Shown here piece by piece: positions 1-8,360 of a stretch of 64,000 nucleotides of DNA; the first letter of the stretch is position 1, and every line of letters begins with the position of its first letter. Below the pieces are notes generated by a model that saw only the letters and a program-made list of their open reading frames with translations, had not been told where the DNA came from and made no database searches. The translations under genes and the position numbers were made by a program. This stretch comes from Mycolicibacterium austroafricanum (GTDB lineage: Bacteria; Actinomycetota; Actinomycetes; Mycobacteriales; Mycobacteriaceae). The stretch covers positions 1 through 64,000 of the forward strand of contig NZ_CACSIP010000018.1 of NCBI RefSeq assembly GCF_902705885.1, read 5' to 3'.

Positions 1-1473
1 CCGCGCCCCGTGCTCTCCCGTCCGCCGCCCGAAAAACGCCCCCTCGCCCAGCTGCGTGCCGCTGGCATAACCCTTGCCGTCCTGCGCGATGTTGGATGCG
101 CAGGCGCCCGCGGCGTACAGACCGCGGACCGCGCTGCCGTCCTCGCGCAGCACCTCCCCGTCGATGGACACCTTCAACCCGCCCATCGTGAAACCGGAGT
201 ACATCGCCCGGCCCAGTGTCAGATCAAAGGCCGCCCACGGGCCGTGATCTTGTGCCGCCACGTATTCCGGCTGTTTGTGGAAGTCGGGGTCCTCGCCGTC
301 GGCGGCGTGGCGGTTGTAACGGTCCAGGGTCGCGGCGAGGTTTCCTTCCGGAATTCCCAGTGCGGTCTCCATCTCGGCGACCGTCTCCCAACCGTCGATG
401 AACTTGATCAGCGGCATCTCGGGCATCTGCATGTGGGCCTCGTCGACGATCAGATAGGCCGACTGCTCCGGCTGTTCGAGCACGAAAGCCGACGTGCGCG
501 AATGATAGGAATCCTCGGCGACGAATCGCTTGCCGTCGGAGTTGACGATGACGCCGGTGAGCAGGATCTCCGGCGGATAGGCCGCGGCGGTGATGAACAG
601 CTCGTCCATGTGGGTGGCCACCCCGCCGGCCGAGACACCCAGCCGGATGCCCAAACCATCGTCGTTCGGATTGCCCAGAATGTAGGGCGCCACCATCCCG
701 TGGTGCTTGGTCTTGCGTTCCTGGCCGAGCGCGGGCGTGTACTCAGCCACCATCTCGGCGTTCATCGCGAAGCCCCCCGCTGCGATGACGACGGACGTGG
801 CTTTCACCTCGCCGGTCTCGCCGAAGTGCTTCCACCGCACCCCGACCACCGCGCCGTCGTCGTCGGTGATGAGGCCGGTCGCTCCGGTTTCATAGCGGAT
901 CTGCACCCCGAGATCGGCGGCGCGTTTGAGCAGCAGGTCGATCACCATCGCCGCGCCACCCAGCTCGCCGGGGACCGGAACCGAGTGCCCGCGCGGCGCC
1001 GGCTTGGCCTGCTCGCAGAACGGCCAGACCTTCTCGTTGCCGGTGTAGGACAGTCCCTCGGTCCCCGGCGGGACCACGACTTTGCCCGGGTAGTAGCTGC
1101 GCTCGAACTGAAAGCCCAGCGCCTCGAGCCAATCGAAGTGCTCGACGCTGCCCTCGCAGTAGGCACGGATCTTGTCGAGTTCCGGGTCCCGCGACTGCGA
1201 CACCAAGTACTTGTACATCTCCTCGGCCGTGTCCTGGTGTCCGGTGGCCTGTTGCACTGCGGTGCCACCGCCGAGGTAGAAGTGGCCGCCGGCCATCGAC
1301 GTCGTCCCGCCGGCCGCAGCGGCCTTCTCCAGGACCAGGACGCGGGCCCCTGCCGCTGCGGCGCTGACGGCCGCGCAACCACCGGCGATGCCGAATCCGA
1401 GGATCACCACATCCGCCTCGTCGGACCAGGACGTGACCTCGTCAACGCTCACGGTTTCCGGGATGTGCTGCAT
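1..1473 (-). CDS. FAD-dependent dehydrogenase, KstD/fumarate-reductase-like family (3' end outside window)
   Basis: The reading frame is open from an ATG at 1473 to the window edge (491 codons) with no stop, so the last few residues are missing. The N-terminus has a dinucleotide-binding fold (VVILGFGIAGG, about residues 21-31) followed by an EKAAAAGGTTSMAGG stretch. The last visible part has GLYAAGACASN and GKGYASGTQLGEGAF, the C-terminal FAD-binding motifs of FAD_binding_2 flavoproteins such as 3-ketosteroid delta-1-dehydrogenases. The start lies 2 bp after the stop of the VOC gene, so the two are probably co-transcribed and coupled. The KstR-like palindrome upstream of that gene suggests a role in sterol or steroid breakdown. 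The exact substrate is unknown; it may be an Rv0785-like dehydrogenase rather than a true KstD. Confidence 0.85.
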   Translation of the reverse strand, partial: MQHIPETVSVDEVTSWSDEADVVILGFGIAGGCAAVSAAAAGARVLVLEKAAAAGGTTSMAGGHFYLGGGTAVQQATGHQDTAEEMYKYLVSQSRDPELDKIRAYCEGSVEHFDWLEALGFQFERSYYPGKVVVPPGTEGLSYTGNEKVWPFCEQAKPAPRGHSVPVPGELGGAAMVIDLLLKRAADLGVQIRYETGATGLITDDDGAVVGVRWKHFGETGEVKATSVVIAAGGFAMNAEMVAEYTPALGQERKTKHHGMVAPYILGNPNDDGLGIRLGVSAGGVATHMDELFITAAAYPPEILLTGVIVNSDGKRFVAEDSYHSRTSAFVLEQPEQSAYLIVDEAHMQMPEMPLIKFIDGWETVAEMETALGIPEGNLAATLDRYNRHAADGEDPDFHKQPEYVAAQDHGPWAAFDLTLGRAMYSGFTMGGLKVSIDGEVLREDGSAVRGLYAAGACASNIAQDGKGYASGTQLGEGAFFGRRTGEHGAR

Positions 1474-1475
1474 GG

Positions 1476-1976
1476 TCAATTCTGCTCCTGTTTGATGTGG
1501 TCGAAGAGGGCCTGAATCTGCGGCGGAATGTAGGCGATCTCGATGTAGGGCACCCCCGAGTTCTCGGCCGAGACATAGGCGAACCGCATCCCTCCCGGCA
1601 TCGTGCCCGACATGACGACAGGTGCACCGTCCCGTTCGGCCTCGCTGACGGCGGCCTCGAACCGGTCGCCATCGGCGGCCGCGACGCAGATGTGGTGCAG
1701 TCCGGGGCCGCAGCGGTCCAGGAATTCGGTGTACACGCTGGGACCGGTCACCGGGGCGATCACTTCCAGTTGGGTGTCGCCGGCATAACTCAGGGAGATG
1801 TCGGCGACGAAATCCGCGGGTCGCCCCCGGTACGTGCACATCTCGGGGCTGAAGTGCACGCCCGGCATACGGGTCCACTTCCCGGCACCCACCAGCGCGG
1901 TGAGCACTTTCTCGGTGGCTGCCAGGTCGGTGGTCACCCAGGCGATCTGGACAGGTGTCTGGTCAAGCATCTCCAC
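1476..1976 (-). CDS. VOC (glyoxalase/dioxygenase superfamily) protein
   Basis: A 166-residue protein with the paired beta-alpha-beta-beta-beta layout of the vicinal-oxygen-chelate fold: an N-terminal half starting VQIAWVTTDLAATEKVL, and a second half around GLHHICVAAADGDRFEAAV ending in YIEIAYIPP. The histidines at HHIC and the late glutamate of YIEIAY are plausible metal ligands. The first codon is GTG at 1976; an in-frame ATG at 1970 is a possible alternative. It is the first gene after a KstR-type operator and ends 2 bp before the flavoprotein gene. Its reaction (isomerase, epimerase or dioxygenase) cannot be assigned, but a steroid or acyl-CoA intermediate is a reasonable guess from context. 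Confidence 0.85.
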   Translation of the reverse strand: MEMLDQTPVQIAWVTTDLAATEKVLTALVGAGKWTRMPGVHFSPEMCTYRGRPADFVADISLSYAGDTQLEVIAPVTGPSVYTEFLDRCGPGLHHICVAAADGDRFEAAVSEAERDGAPVVMSGTMPGGMRFAYVSAENSGVPYIEIAYIPPQIQALFDHIKQEQN

Positions 1977-2004
1977 GAGAATATCGACCGAGGCCCCCGC
2001 TGGC

Positions 2005-2018
2005 TAGAACGTGTTCTA
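2005..2018. promoter_or_regulatory. KstR-type operator
   Basis: TAGAACGTGTTCTA fits the published KstR consensus TnnAACnnGTTnnA at every fixed position. It lies inside a slightly longer palindrome, CTAGAAC-GT-GTTCTAG, at 2004-2019. It sits about 29 bp upstream of the GTG of the VOC gene and downstream of the TetR gene, so it most likely represses the VOC-dehydrogenase pair. KstR control is inferred from the motif only. Confidence 0.7.
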
Positions 2019-2050
2019 GTTGGCGCCGGAGCCGCGCCCTCGGCGGCGGC

Positions 2051-2740
2051 TCAGCCGGTCCGCCCGACCAGCATCTCGACCACCAAGCTCAGCTGGGTGT
2101 CGAACACCGCCGCCGGATCGGTGAAAGTGTCGGGTCCGTACTGACCGAAGATCTCGAGACTGATGGCACCGACGAGCGTCGCCCACAGGACAAGACACTC
2201 GGCGACCACCGTGTCATCCACCGCGAAGCCGAACTCGCTGCGCAGTCCGTTGAAGTCCGCCGCCAGAACCGGTGGCACAGCGCTTTTCGGCGAGGGGACC
2301 TCTCCGGCGGCGACGCCGGCCGCGACCACGCCGAACAGTGCGCCGACCACCCTGGTGCCCGGCGCCACCGTTTGATCGCGAGGGGCGTGATACCCGGGCA
2401 CCGGGCTTCCATACAGCAGGGTCCAGCTCGCCGGCTCGCGGACAGCCCACGACCGAGCGGCCCGCGCCATCGCGAGGAGTTGCTCGCGCCACGAACCCGG
2501 GGCGCCGTCGCGGGCGCGCTCTACGGCGTCGGCGAGATCGGTGTAGGCATCAACGAGCAGCAACGTGAGGAGTTCGTCGCGGCTGGCGACATAGCGGTAC
2601 ACCGCCGAGGACACCATGCCCAGGTCGCGCGCGATCGCACGCAACGAAAGCCCGGTGGCGCCTTCGGTCACCAGGTGACGCCTGCCGAGTTCGACAATGC
2701 GGCGTTCGGTGCGGTCGCGGGAGTCCTGTCGTTTGCCCAC
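2051..2740 (-). CDS. TetR/AcrR family transcriptional regulator
   Basis: A 229-residue regulator. The N-terminal helix-turn-helix domain (about residues 8-60) contains the typical GATGLSLRAIARDLGMVSSAVYRY-type helices followed by the ..SRDELL.. helix. The C-terminal part (80-220) is a helical ligand and dimerisation domain resembling the WHG/TetR_C_33 group (WREQLLAMARAARSWAVREP). It is transcribed away from the deazaflavin-type reductase at 2851. The spacer holds two copies of a GAGAGCAGTGCTCTC-like palindrome, so it probably represses itself and that reductase. The ligand is unknown. Confidence 0.9.
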   Translation of the reverse strand: MGKRQDSRDRTERRIVELGRRHLVTEGATGLSLRAIARDLGMVSSAVYRYVASRDELLTLLLVDAYTDLADAVERARDGAPGSWREQLLAMARAARSWAVREPASWTLLYGSPVPGYHAPRDQTVAPGTRVVGALFGVVAAGVAAGEVPSPKSAVPPVLAADFNGLRSEFGFAVDDTVVAECLVLWATLVGAISLEIFGQYGPDTFTDPAAVFDTQLSLVVEMLVGRTG

Positions 2741-2761
2741 GGGCCAAGTGTGACACGAAAC

Positions 2762-2776
2762 GAGATCACTGCTCTT
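2762..2776. promoter_or_regulatory. Probable TetR operator, copy 1
   Basis: On the minus strand this reads AAGAGCAGTGATCTC, matching 13 of 15 positions of the perfect palindrome at 2811-2825. It lies 22 bp from the start codon of the TetR gene, where bound protein would block that gene's transcription. Confidence 0.5.
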
Positions 2777-2810
2777 GATTTGCCGCCCGACGAGTGGCAG
2801 CCTGTGAAGT

Positions 2811-2825
2811 GAGAGCAGTGCTCTC
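2811..2825. promoter_or_regulatory. Probable TetR operator, copy 2 (perfect palindrome)
   Basis: GAGAGCA-G-TGCTCTC is a perfect inverted repeat with 7-bp arms and a 1-bp centre. It sits just upstream of the ribosome-binding site of the reductase at 2851 and 49 bp from the related site at 2762. The divergently transcribed TetR is the obvious candidate binder. Confidence 0.6.
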
Positions 2826-2850
2826 TAATCTCCGATGGAAGGAAACTCTC

Positions 2851-3309
2851 ATGACACAGCGGTACGACGTTCCAGGGCTCGGCACCCGCCTCTTCAATGA
2901 AGCGATCCGCCATCTCGCCGAACGCGGGGTGAGCATCGCAGGCAGCACTGCCCTGCGGGTGCGAGGCCGACACACCGGTCAGACACGCGCCGTGGTGGTG
3001 AACCTGATGTCCGTCGACGGCCGGCAGTACCTGGTCTCTCCCCGCGGCAACACGCAGTGGGCGCGCAACGTCCGCGCGGCGGGCACGGTCGAGCTGGGAC
3101 CGCGGAGGCGCTCACATGATCGCCGCGCGATCGAGCTGGGCGACGATGCCAAGCCCGCGCTGCTCGAGCACTACCTCGACCGGTGGTACTGGCAGGTCAA
3201 AGGCCATGTCGGCGAGCTCACGCCGGCGTCGACGGCCGCTGAGAGACGGGCGGTCGCCCCGTCCATCCCGGTGTTCGAGCTCGCCCCTCAGACGACGGCG
3301 CAGGCCTGA
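2851..3309 (+). CDS. Deazaflavin (F420)-dependent nitroreductase-family protein
   Basis: A 152-residue single-domain protein of the DUF385/PF04075 split-barrel family that includes Ddn-type F420-dependent reductases. Recognisable segments are LRVRGRHTGQTR, a conserved strand-turn, then LVSPRGNTQWARNVRAAG, which in the family contacts the F420 phosphate. The ATG at 2851 is chosen because it follows a GAAGGAAA ribosome-binding site; an in-frame GTG at 2794 would place the palindromic operator inside the coding region. The gene is divergent from the TetR at 2740 and probably its target. The substrate is not known; family members reduce quinones, nitro compounds or aflatoxin-like lactones. Confidence 0.85.
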   Translation: MTQRYDVPGLGTRLFNEAIRHLAERGVSIAGSTALRVRGRHTGQTRAVVVNLMSVDGRQYLVSPRGNTQWARNVRAAGTVELGPRRRSHDRRAIELGDDAKPALLEHYLDRWYWQVKGHVGELTPASTAAERRAVAPSIPVFELAPQTTAQA

Positions 3310-3322
3310 TCCGCGTCGTCGG

Positions 3323-4045
3323 TCAGGGCAGGGCCGGAGGTGCGGACAGGTTGGCCGAGGCCGCGGAGATGGTGTCCTCGCGAGCCTGCTGACTGGCTAC
3401 CTGCCACGACACCGCGGCCGGCAGGCTGCCCCAGGTGCTGTTGAACATTCCGATGAGCACGGTGCGGCCGTCCGGTGTCGGGGTGTACACCGGGCCGCCG
3501 GAGTCGCCCTTGCGGCTCACCACACCGTTGGCCATCGTGAACCAGCCATTGTTGACCGCTTCGACCGTCCCGCAGCTCTCCCCCGTCACCACCCCGAAGT
3601 GGCAGACCGGCATACCGACCACCGGCAGCACCGCGGGATCGGTGACCAGCACCCGGCCGCTGGGCAACACATTGTTGACGGCCACCTCGGGCGCCAGGTG
3701 GATCACCTGCCAGTCGGCAATCTGGTGGTTGGTGTCGACCGTGGTTCCGTCGGGGGTGTTGTCCCGGAACGAACCCTGCCTGCCGATGAAATTGCCCTGC
3801 TTGTCCGAGACCGTTCCCGACGCACGGCAGTGCCCCGCGGTGAACGCCACCCGAGTCTGCGGATCCACGTAGCCGAGGGTGCACAGCACCGAATCCTGGT
3901 GGATCTCCATGCCCGGGTAGACGACCACACCCGGCTGGGCGTGCGCGGGCGCCGAACTCAGGAGCATCGCCAGCAGTGGGGCAACTACCGCGAGCAGTGA
4001 CCGCAGCCGTCGGCGCGGCGATCGTGTTGACGGCTGAACAGACAT
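3323..4045 (-). CDS. Secreted chymotrypsin-like (S1) serine protease
   Basis: A 240-residue exported protein. The first 36 residues are an Arg-rich n-region, a Leu/Ala core and an AHA cleavage site. The catalytic triad is readable: His72 in FTAGHC, Asp111 in IADWQV, and Ser182 in RKGDSGGPV. Two cysteine pairs (about 55/73 and 148/158) would make disulfides. It resembles small mycobacterial exported proteases such as Rv1815. The gene stands alone, ending 13 bp from the convergent reductase gene at 3309. The natural substrate is unknown. Confidence 0.9.
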   Translation of the reverse strand: MSVQPSTRSPRRRLRSLLAVVAPLLAMLLSSAPAHAQPGVVVYPGMEIHQDSVLCTLGYVDPQTRVAFTAGHCRASGTVSDKQGNFIGRQGSFRDNTPDGTTVDTNHQIADWQVIHLAPEVAVNNVLPSGRVLVTDPAVLPVVGMPVCHFGVVTGESCGTVEAVNNGWFTMANGVVSRKGDSGGPVYTPTPDGRTVLIGMFNSTWGSLPAAVSWQVASQQAREDTISAASANLSAPPALP

Positions 4046-4177
4046 GGCGGCCCCCTCGCTGTTGTCGCCCGGTGATACCCGCTGTCACGGCTTATGTAAC
4101 AGGTGCATCGCAATCCGGAAAAGGGGCGTTACACATCGGCGCACGTCACCGCGGCGCCGCAGCAGCGCTCGCCGCCG

Positions 4178-5584
4178 TCACGAATCGAAGCCGAGCCCGG
4201 CGGCGTCCAGCGCCCGCAGCAGCAGGTTGCGCCGCCCCGCGGAATGGTCGGCCCTGTCCAGGGACCATCTGGTGGCCTGGATGCCGACGCTGGCGAGTGG
4301 TTCGGGCGGAAACGGCAGCGGCTTCTTGCGCACCATCTCCAACCGGGTGCGGGGCGTGCGCTCCCCGTCCAACAGGTCCAGGCACACATCGGCGGCGAAC
4401 CTGGTGGCTCCGACACCGAGCCCGGTGAACCCGTTGACATAGGCGACGCGGCCCTCGCGGGCCAGGCCCCAGTGCGCACAGAATCGGGTGTTGGTGTCGA
4501 TGGGTCCGGCCCACCGGTGGCTGAACCGGACATCATCGAGCTGCGGGAACGTGATGAAAAAATGCGCCGCCAACCGCCGGTAGGTGTCGCGGCGGTCTTC
4601 GTAGTCGGACTTGACGTGCCGGCCGAAGTGGTAGACGGCGTCGTAACCACCCCAGACGATGCGATTGTCCATCGTCAACCGGTAGTAGTGAAACTGGTTG
4701 GCGGAGTCGCCGATTCCCTGTCGACGTTGCCAGCCCACGCGCTCGAGCTGCGCCTCGGTCAACGGCTCGGTGGCCAGCACGTAGTCGTACACGGGCACGG
4801 TGAACAGGCGATTGCGCTTGAGCAGGCTGGGGAACACATTGGTCGCCAACATCACCTGACGGCAGGTGACCGCAGGTCCGTCGGTGTGCACGCGCAGTGC
4901 GGCGCCGCCCGAGTCGATCCGCGTCGCGGTGGTGTGCTCGAACACCTCGACGCCGACATCACGGCAGGCCCGCGCCAACTCGAGTGCCAGCTTGGCGGGG
5001 TTGACGATCGCGCACGTGTCAGCGCTGTAGAGACCCGCGAGATAGGTCGGCGAGTGGACTTCGGCCCGGACCTGTCGCTCGTCGAGCAGCTGTCCCTGCT
5101 CAGCGGCCGCGGCTTGCTCGAGCCATTCCACCTGATGCGGCTCGGTGGCCACGGTGAGCATCCCGGTGCGTTGCCATTCGGTGTCGAGGCCGAGTTCGGC
5201 GATCTCGGTCTGCATGCCGTCGAGGTTCTCCATGCCCATCGCCTCGAGCGTGTCGATCTCGTTGGGCCAGCGGGCTTTCCCGTTCTCGAACCCATGGGTC
5301 AGGCTGGCGTCGACGAAGCCGCCGTTGCGCCCGGACGCCGCCCACCCGATCCGGTCGGCCTCGATGAGTACGATCCGCCTGTCGGGGTGTCGGCGGGCGG
5401 CGTGCAGCGCGCTCCACAGGCCGGTGTAGCCGCCGCCGATCACCAGCAGGTCGCAGGTGATCGGACCAGTGGGCGCAGGGAACTCCGGGCGTGGGAGGTC
5501 CAGCCACACAGACCCGAGCGCACTTTCGGCCAGGGAACGATCTACCAGTGCCGGGTCGACGCGGGCATCAAAAACCGTCTCCAC
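4178..5584 (-). CDS. FAD-dependent oxidoreductase, DAO / gamma-glutamylputrescine-oxidase-like
   Basis: About 468 residues. A GGGYTGLWSALHAAR Rossmann motif (residues 50-64), an EADRIG element and SGRNGGF (84-90) identify the D-amino-acid-oxidase/PuuB-type family, which oxidises secondary amines with FAD. The C-terminal part has HRWAGPIDTNTRFC and VNGFTGLGVGATRFAAD, the family's second FAD-contact region. The start is uncertain: GTG at 5584 has a weak upstream AGGG, while GTG at 5632 follows the stop of the sterol-desaturase gene by one base and would add 16 residues. Either way it appears to be the second gene of a two-gene unit with that hydroxylase. The substrate is not predictable. Confidence 0.85.
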   Translation of the reverse strand: METVFDARVDPALVDRSLAESALGSVWLDLPRPEFPAPTGPITCDLLVIGGGYTGLWSALHAARRHPDRRIVLIEADRIGWAASGRNGGFVDASLTHGFENGKARWPNEIDTLEAMGMENLDGMQTEIAELGLDTEWQRTGMLTVATEPHQVEWLEQAAAAEQGQLLDERQVRAEVHSPTYLAGLYSADTCAIVNPAKLALELARACRDVGVEVFEHTTATRIDSGGAALRVHTDGPAVTCRQVMLATNVFPSLLKRNRLFTVPVYDYVLATEPLTEAQLERVGWQRRQGIGDSANQFHYYRLTMDNRIVWGGYDAVYHFGRHVKSDYEDRRDTYRRLAAHFFITFPQLDDVRFSHRWAGPIDTNTRFCAHWGLAREGRVAYVNGFTGLGVGATRFAADVCLDLLDGERTPRTRLEMVRKKPLPFPPEPLASVGIQATRWSLDRADHSAGRRNLLLRALDAAGLGFDS

Positions 5585-5633
5585 ACTGCGCACCCTACGG
5601 CCTGCCCACAGGCCGCGTCGGCGATCGGTCACG

Positions 5634-6563
5634 CTATCGGGGGACGTAGGCGGGTGGCTGGTCACCGGCCCGGGCCGCCCCCGCGGGCAACCAGCCCGGA
5701 GGGCCGAAGATGTAGCCGAGCTTGTCGCGGATCCGCCGGGCGGCCCGTACATCGCGGCCGATGGCGGCGTATTCGCGAGTCTGCAGCTTCCAGATGTTGA
5801 ACGTGTCCACCGGCTTGGTCAACCCGTAGTGCGGCCGGAAGAGTTCACTCTGGAATGTGCCGAACAGCCGGTCCCAGATGATCAGGATCCCGCCGTAGTT
5901 CTTGTCCAGGTACTGCTGGTCCATTCCGTGGTGCACCCGGTGATGCGAGGGGGTATTGAAGACGAACTCGATTGGGCGCCAGAGCTTGCCGATGCGCTCG
6001 GTATGGATCCAGAACTGGTAGACCAGGCTGATCGAAAAACTCACGAACACCATCCACGGTGGAACGCCCAACAGCGGCAAGGGAATCCACATCAGGATCT
6101 CCCCGCTGTTGTTCCACTTCTGCCGCAGCGCGGTCGCGAAGTTGAAGTACTGGCTGGAATGGTGGGCCTGGTGGGTGGCCCAGATCAACCGCACTCGGTG
6201 CGCGGTGCGGTGGTAGGCATAGAAGAGCAGATCCACACCGACGATCGCGATCACCCACGTGTACCACTGGGTGGCGGACAGCTGCCACGGGGCGAGATAG
6301 GCATAGATCGCCGCATAACCCAGCAGCGCCAGGAACTTCCACGCGCCCATCGTGAAGATCGACACCAGCCCCATCGAGATGCTGGCCCAGGAGTCGCGCG
6401 CGAGATGAGCGCCGGGGCCCGGCCGCCCGGGATCGCCGGAGCTGGACAGGTGCTCGAGTTTGCGGGCGGCCGTCCACTCGATGATCAGCAGCAGCAGGAA
6501 GAATGGGACGGCGAACAGCACGGGGTCGCGCATCTGCGGCGGCAGTAGGTCGAGGAATTCCAT
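5634..6563 (-). CDS. Sterol desaturase / fatty acid hydroxylase family membrane protein
   Basis: A 309-residue integral membrane di-iron enzyme candidate. The histidine clusters that bind two irons are all present: HxxxH at 118-122, HxxHH at 131-135, His187, and HHRVHH at 207-212. Several hydrophobic helices cover residues 14-30, 60-90, 100-116 and 155-185. The start is fixed by a GGAGG ribosome-binding site 7 bp before the ATG. It is read in the same direction as, and immediately upstream of, the DAO-type flavoprotein gene. Family members hydroxylate or desaturate sterols, carotenoids or fatty acyl chains; which applies here is not known. Confidence 0.9.
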   Translation of the reverse strand: MEFLDLLPPQMRDPVLFAVPFFLLLLIIEWTAARKLEHLSSSGDPGRPGPGAHLARDSWASISMGLVSIFTMGAWKFLALLGYAAIYAYLAPWQLSATQWYTWVIAIVGVDLLFYAYHRTAHRVRLIWATHQAHHSSQYFNFATALRQKWNNSGEILMWIPLPLLGVPPWMVFVSFSISLVYQFWIHTERIGKLWRPIEFVFNTPSHHRVHHGMDQQYLDKNYGGILIIWDRLFGTFQSELFRPHYGLTKPVDTFNIWKLQTREYAAIGRDVRAARRIRDKLGYIFGPPGWLPAGAARAGDQPPAYVPR

Positions 6564-6588
6564 GGCGGCGCCTCCGGGAGTCGGATCT

Positions 6589-8160
6589 CTACAGGAAGCT
6601 CAGGACGTCATCGCCCCAGGCGCGCCGCACGTCGGCATCGAGGTCGTCGACCACCGAATCCTGTTTGTCGATGACCAGGGTGGCGCGGTCGTCGGCGCCG
6701 TAGGGGCGCCAGGCCGGTTCGCCGGTCAGTCCGCGGGGTTCGCCGTGCGTCGCGAAGCCCGTCCATCTGGCGCGCATCCGCTGCGAGACCGCCTCGCCGA
6801 CCTTGCGGCCGCCGAGTGCGAACATCGGGTCCTTGCGCACGGCGCCGAGATTTCCCCAGACGAACGGAAGTTCGGTGGCGTGGGCGGCGTGCAGACGGAG
6901 CAGGCGCAGCATCGCGGTGGCGAAGTCGAAGCGGTAGAGGTACACCGGCGCGACGGCACGGTGACCGTCGGCGAACCAGATCGAGGGCATCCGGAAACCG
7001 AGGTCACTGGCCAACCCGAGGCCCTTGACCGTCCCCCGGCCGCGGTAGGTGCCGCCGAGTCGGGTTTCGTCGGGCAACTGCAGACCCGGTTGCTCGGCGG
7101 CGATCTCGGCGAACATCGCCTTGATGGACTCGGGTTTGATGGGCATCAGCGGCGACTTCATCCACCGGAAGAGCGCGGCCTCGTTCTTGTTGGTGCCGAT
7201 GATCAGCGGCACCGGATGGGTCAATCCCTTCCTGGCCATGCTGACCGGATAGTCCGGAACCAGGTCGCCGTCGACGATCGGGGCGAAGGCCAACCTGCCC
7301 GGGGTGCGCACCGGGACCTCGTCGAACACCGTCCGCGACGCTGCCACGATCGCCTCGGTGCTCAGCCCCGCCAGGCGGCCCAGATCCTGGGGCCCGACCT
7401 CGAGTACCTCGAGAAATCGCTCGGCCACTCCGCGGGCGCGGCCGGAGTCGTAGGTGGAGGTGACCGGTGAACTCTGCGCGATCGCGGCGCTGAACAGCCC
7501 GGCTGCGGCGGGCGTGCCCAGCAGGGTTGTGACGATTCCCGCCCCGGCGGACTCGCCGAACAACGTGACCCTGCCCGGATCACCGCCGAACGCCGCGATG
7601 TTCTCGCGCACCCAGCCCAGCGCGGCCAGCACATCACGCAAGCCCACGTTGGTGGCGAACCGCTCGCTGTCGGCGCCCAGGGTGGACAGTTCCAGAAAGC
7701 CCAGCGCCCCGAGCCGGTAGTTGACGGTGACGACCACGACGTCACCGCCCGCCGCCAGGGTTCGGCCGTGATAGAGCGGCTGGCTGGCCGAGCCGAGGAT
7801 GTAGGCGCCGCCGTGCACCCACACCATCACCGGTTTGGCATCTCCGGGTTGCGTACCGGCCGGAGCCCACACGTTGAGGCTCAGGAAGTCGTCACCCTGC
7901 GGAGCTCCGAGGTCGATCGGAATTCTCGGATCCGTGGGCTGGGGACACACCGGGCCGACCCGTCCGGCGTCGGCGGGCTCTGACCATGCCACCGGCGGCT
8001 GAGGCGCCCGCCACCGCAGGTCGCCGACCGGCGCCGCCGCGTATCGGACCGCCTTCCAGGCCTTGACCACTCCGTCGTCCACGCCGCGTACCGGACCGTA
8101 GGTGGTCTCCACGACGGGCCGTCCACCTGCGGTGTCACGGGGTGTGGCCTCCGCGGTCAT
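6589..8160 (-). CDS. Type B carboxylesterase/lipase family protein
   Basis: A 523-residue alpha/beta-hydrolase. The oxyanion-hole motif WVHGGAYILGS (about 114-124) and the nucleophile elbow TLFGESAGAG (Ser204) are the hallmarks of the carboxylesterase type B family, along with the N-terminal block DDFLSLNVWAP. The ATG at 8160 is chosen because AAAGGAG lies 6 bp ahead; an in-frame TTG at 8166 would overlap that site. No signal peptide is visible, so it is probably cytosolic. It is divergent from the MpaB-type oxygenase gene at 8361, and the spacer contains several TGGTA half-sites. The ester substrate is unknown. Confidence 0.92.
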   Translation of the reverse strand: MTAEATPRDTAGGRPVVETTYGPVRGVDDGVVKAWKAVRYAAAPVGDLRWRAPQPPVAWSEPADAGRVGPVCPQPTDPRIPIDLGAPQGDDFLSLNVWAPAGTQPGDAKPVMVWVHGGAYILGSASQPLYHGRTLAAGGDVVVVTVNYRLGALGFLELSTLGADSERFATNVGLRDVLAALGWVRENIAAFGGDPGRVTLFGESAGAGIVTTLLGTPAAAGLFSAAIAQSSPVTSTYDSGRARGVAERFLEVLEVGPQDLGRLAGLSTEAIVAASRTVFDEVPVRTPGRLAFAPIVDGDLVPDYPVSMARKGLTHPVPLIIGTNKNEAALFRWMKSPLMPIKPESIKAMFAEIAAEQPGLQLPDETRLGGTYRGRGTVKGLGLASDLGFRMPSIWFADGHRAVAPVYLYRFDFATAMLRLLRLHAAHATELPFVWGNLGAVRKDPMFALGGRKVGEAVSQRMRARWTGFATHGEPRGLTGEPAWRPYGADDRATLVIDKQDSVVDDLDADVRRAWGDDVLSFL

Positions 8161-8182
8161 GTCCAACTCCTTTGGTCAGTTC

Positions 8183-8202
8183 CTGGTACGTAACTGTACC
8201 AG
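8183..8202. promoter_or_regulatory. Probable operator upstream of the esterase
   Basis: CTGGTAC-GTAACT-GTACCAG is a perfect inverted repeat with 7-bp arms 22 bp upstream of the esterase start codon. It shares TGGTA/TACCA half-sites with the larger repeat at 8289-8327, so one regulator, perhaps the TetR encoded at 9266, may bind both. Confidence 0.5.
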
Positions 8203-8288
8203 CGAGTGCTGCAGTCGCCGTTCAGAGCCAGCCTAAGCCGCCGTATTCACCGGAAACTCCGAAAACTCGCGGTCCCGTCGAAGGAATG

Positions 8289-8327
8289 TTGGTATATATT
8301 TACCTAGGTTTGTAACATCTATACCAA
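8289..8327 (+). promoter_or_regulatory. Promoter bracketed by an inverted repeat, upstream of the DUF2236-tetR operon
   Basis: TTGGTATA at 8289-8296 is repeated inverted as TATACCAA at 8320-8327. A TTGGTA -35-like element (8289-8294), an 18-bp spacer and a TAACAT -10-like element (8313-8318) lie within it. An ACCTAGGT palindrome at 8302-8309 sits in the middle. The operon's own TetR is the likely repressor. Confidence 0.45.
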
Positions 8328-8360
8328 AGCGTTCAGGTCGGTCGCAAAGGAGGCCGCGAG

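Noticed and set aside
10..1515. A 501-codon plus-strand frame over the left-edge flavoprotein gene
   Set aside because: The minus strand encodes a recognisable FAD dehydrogenase with Rossmann and C-terminal motifs; the plus frame has none.
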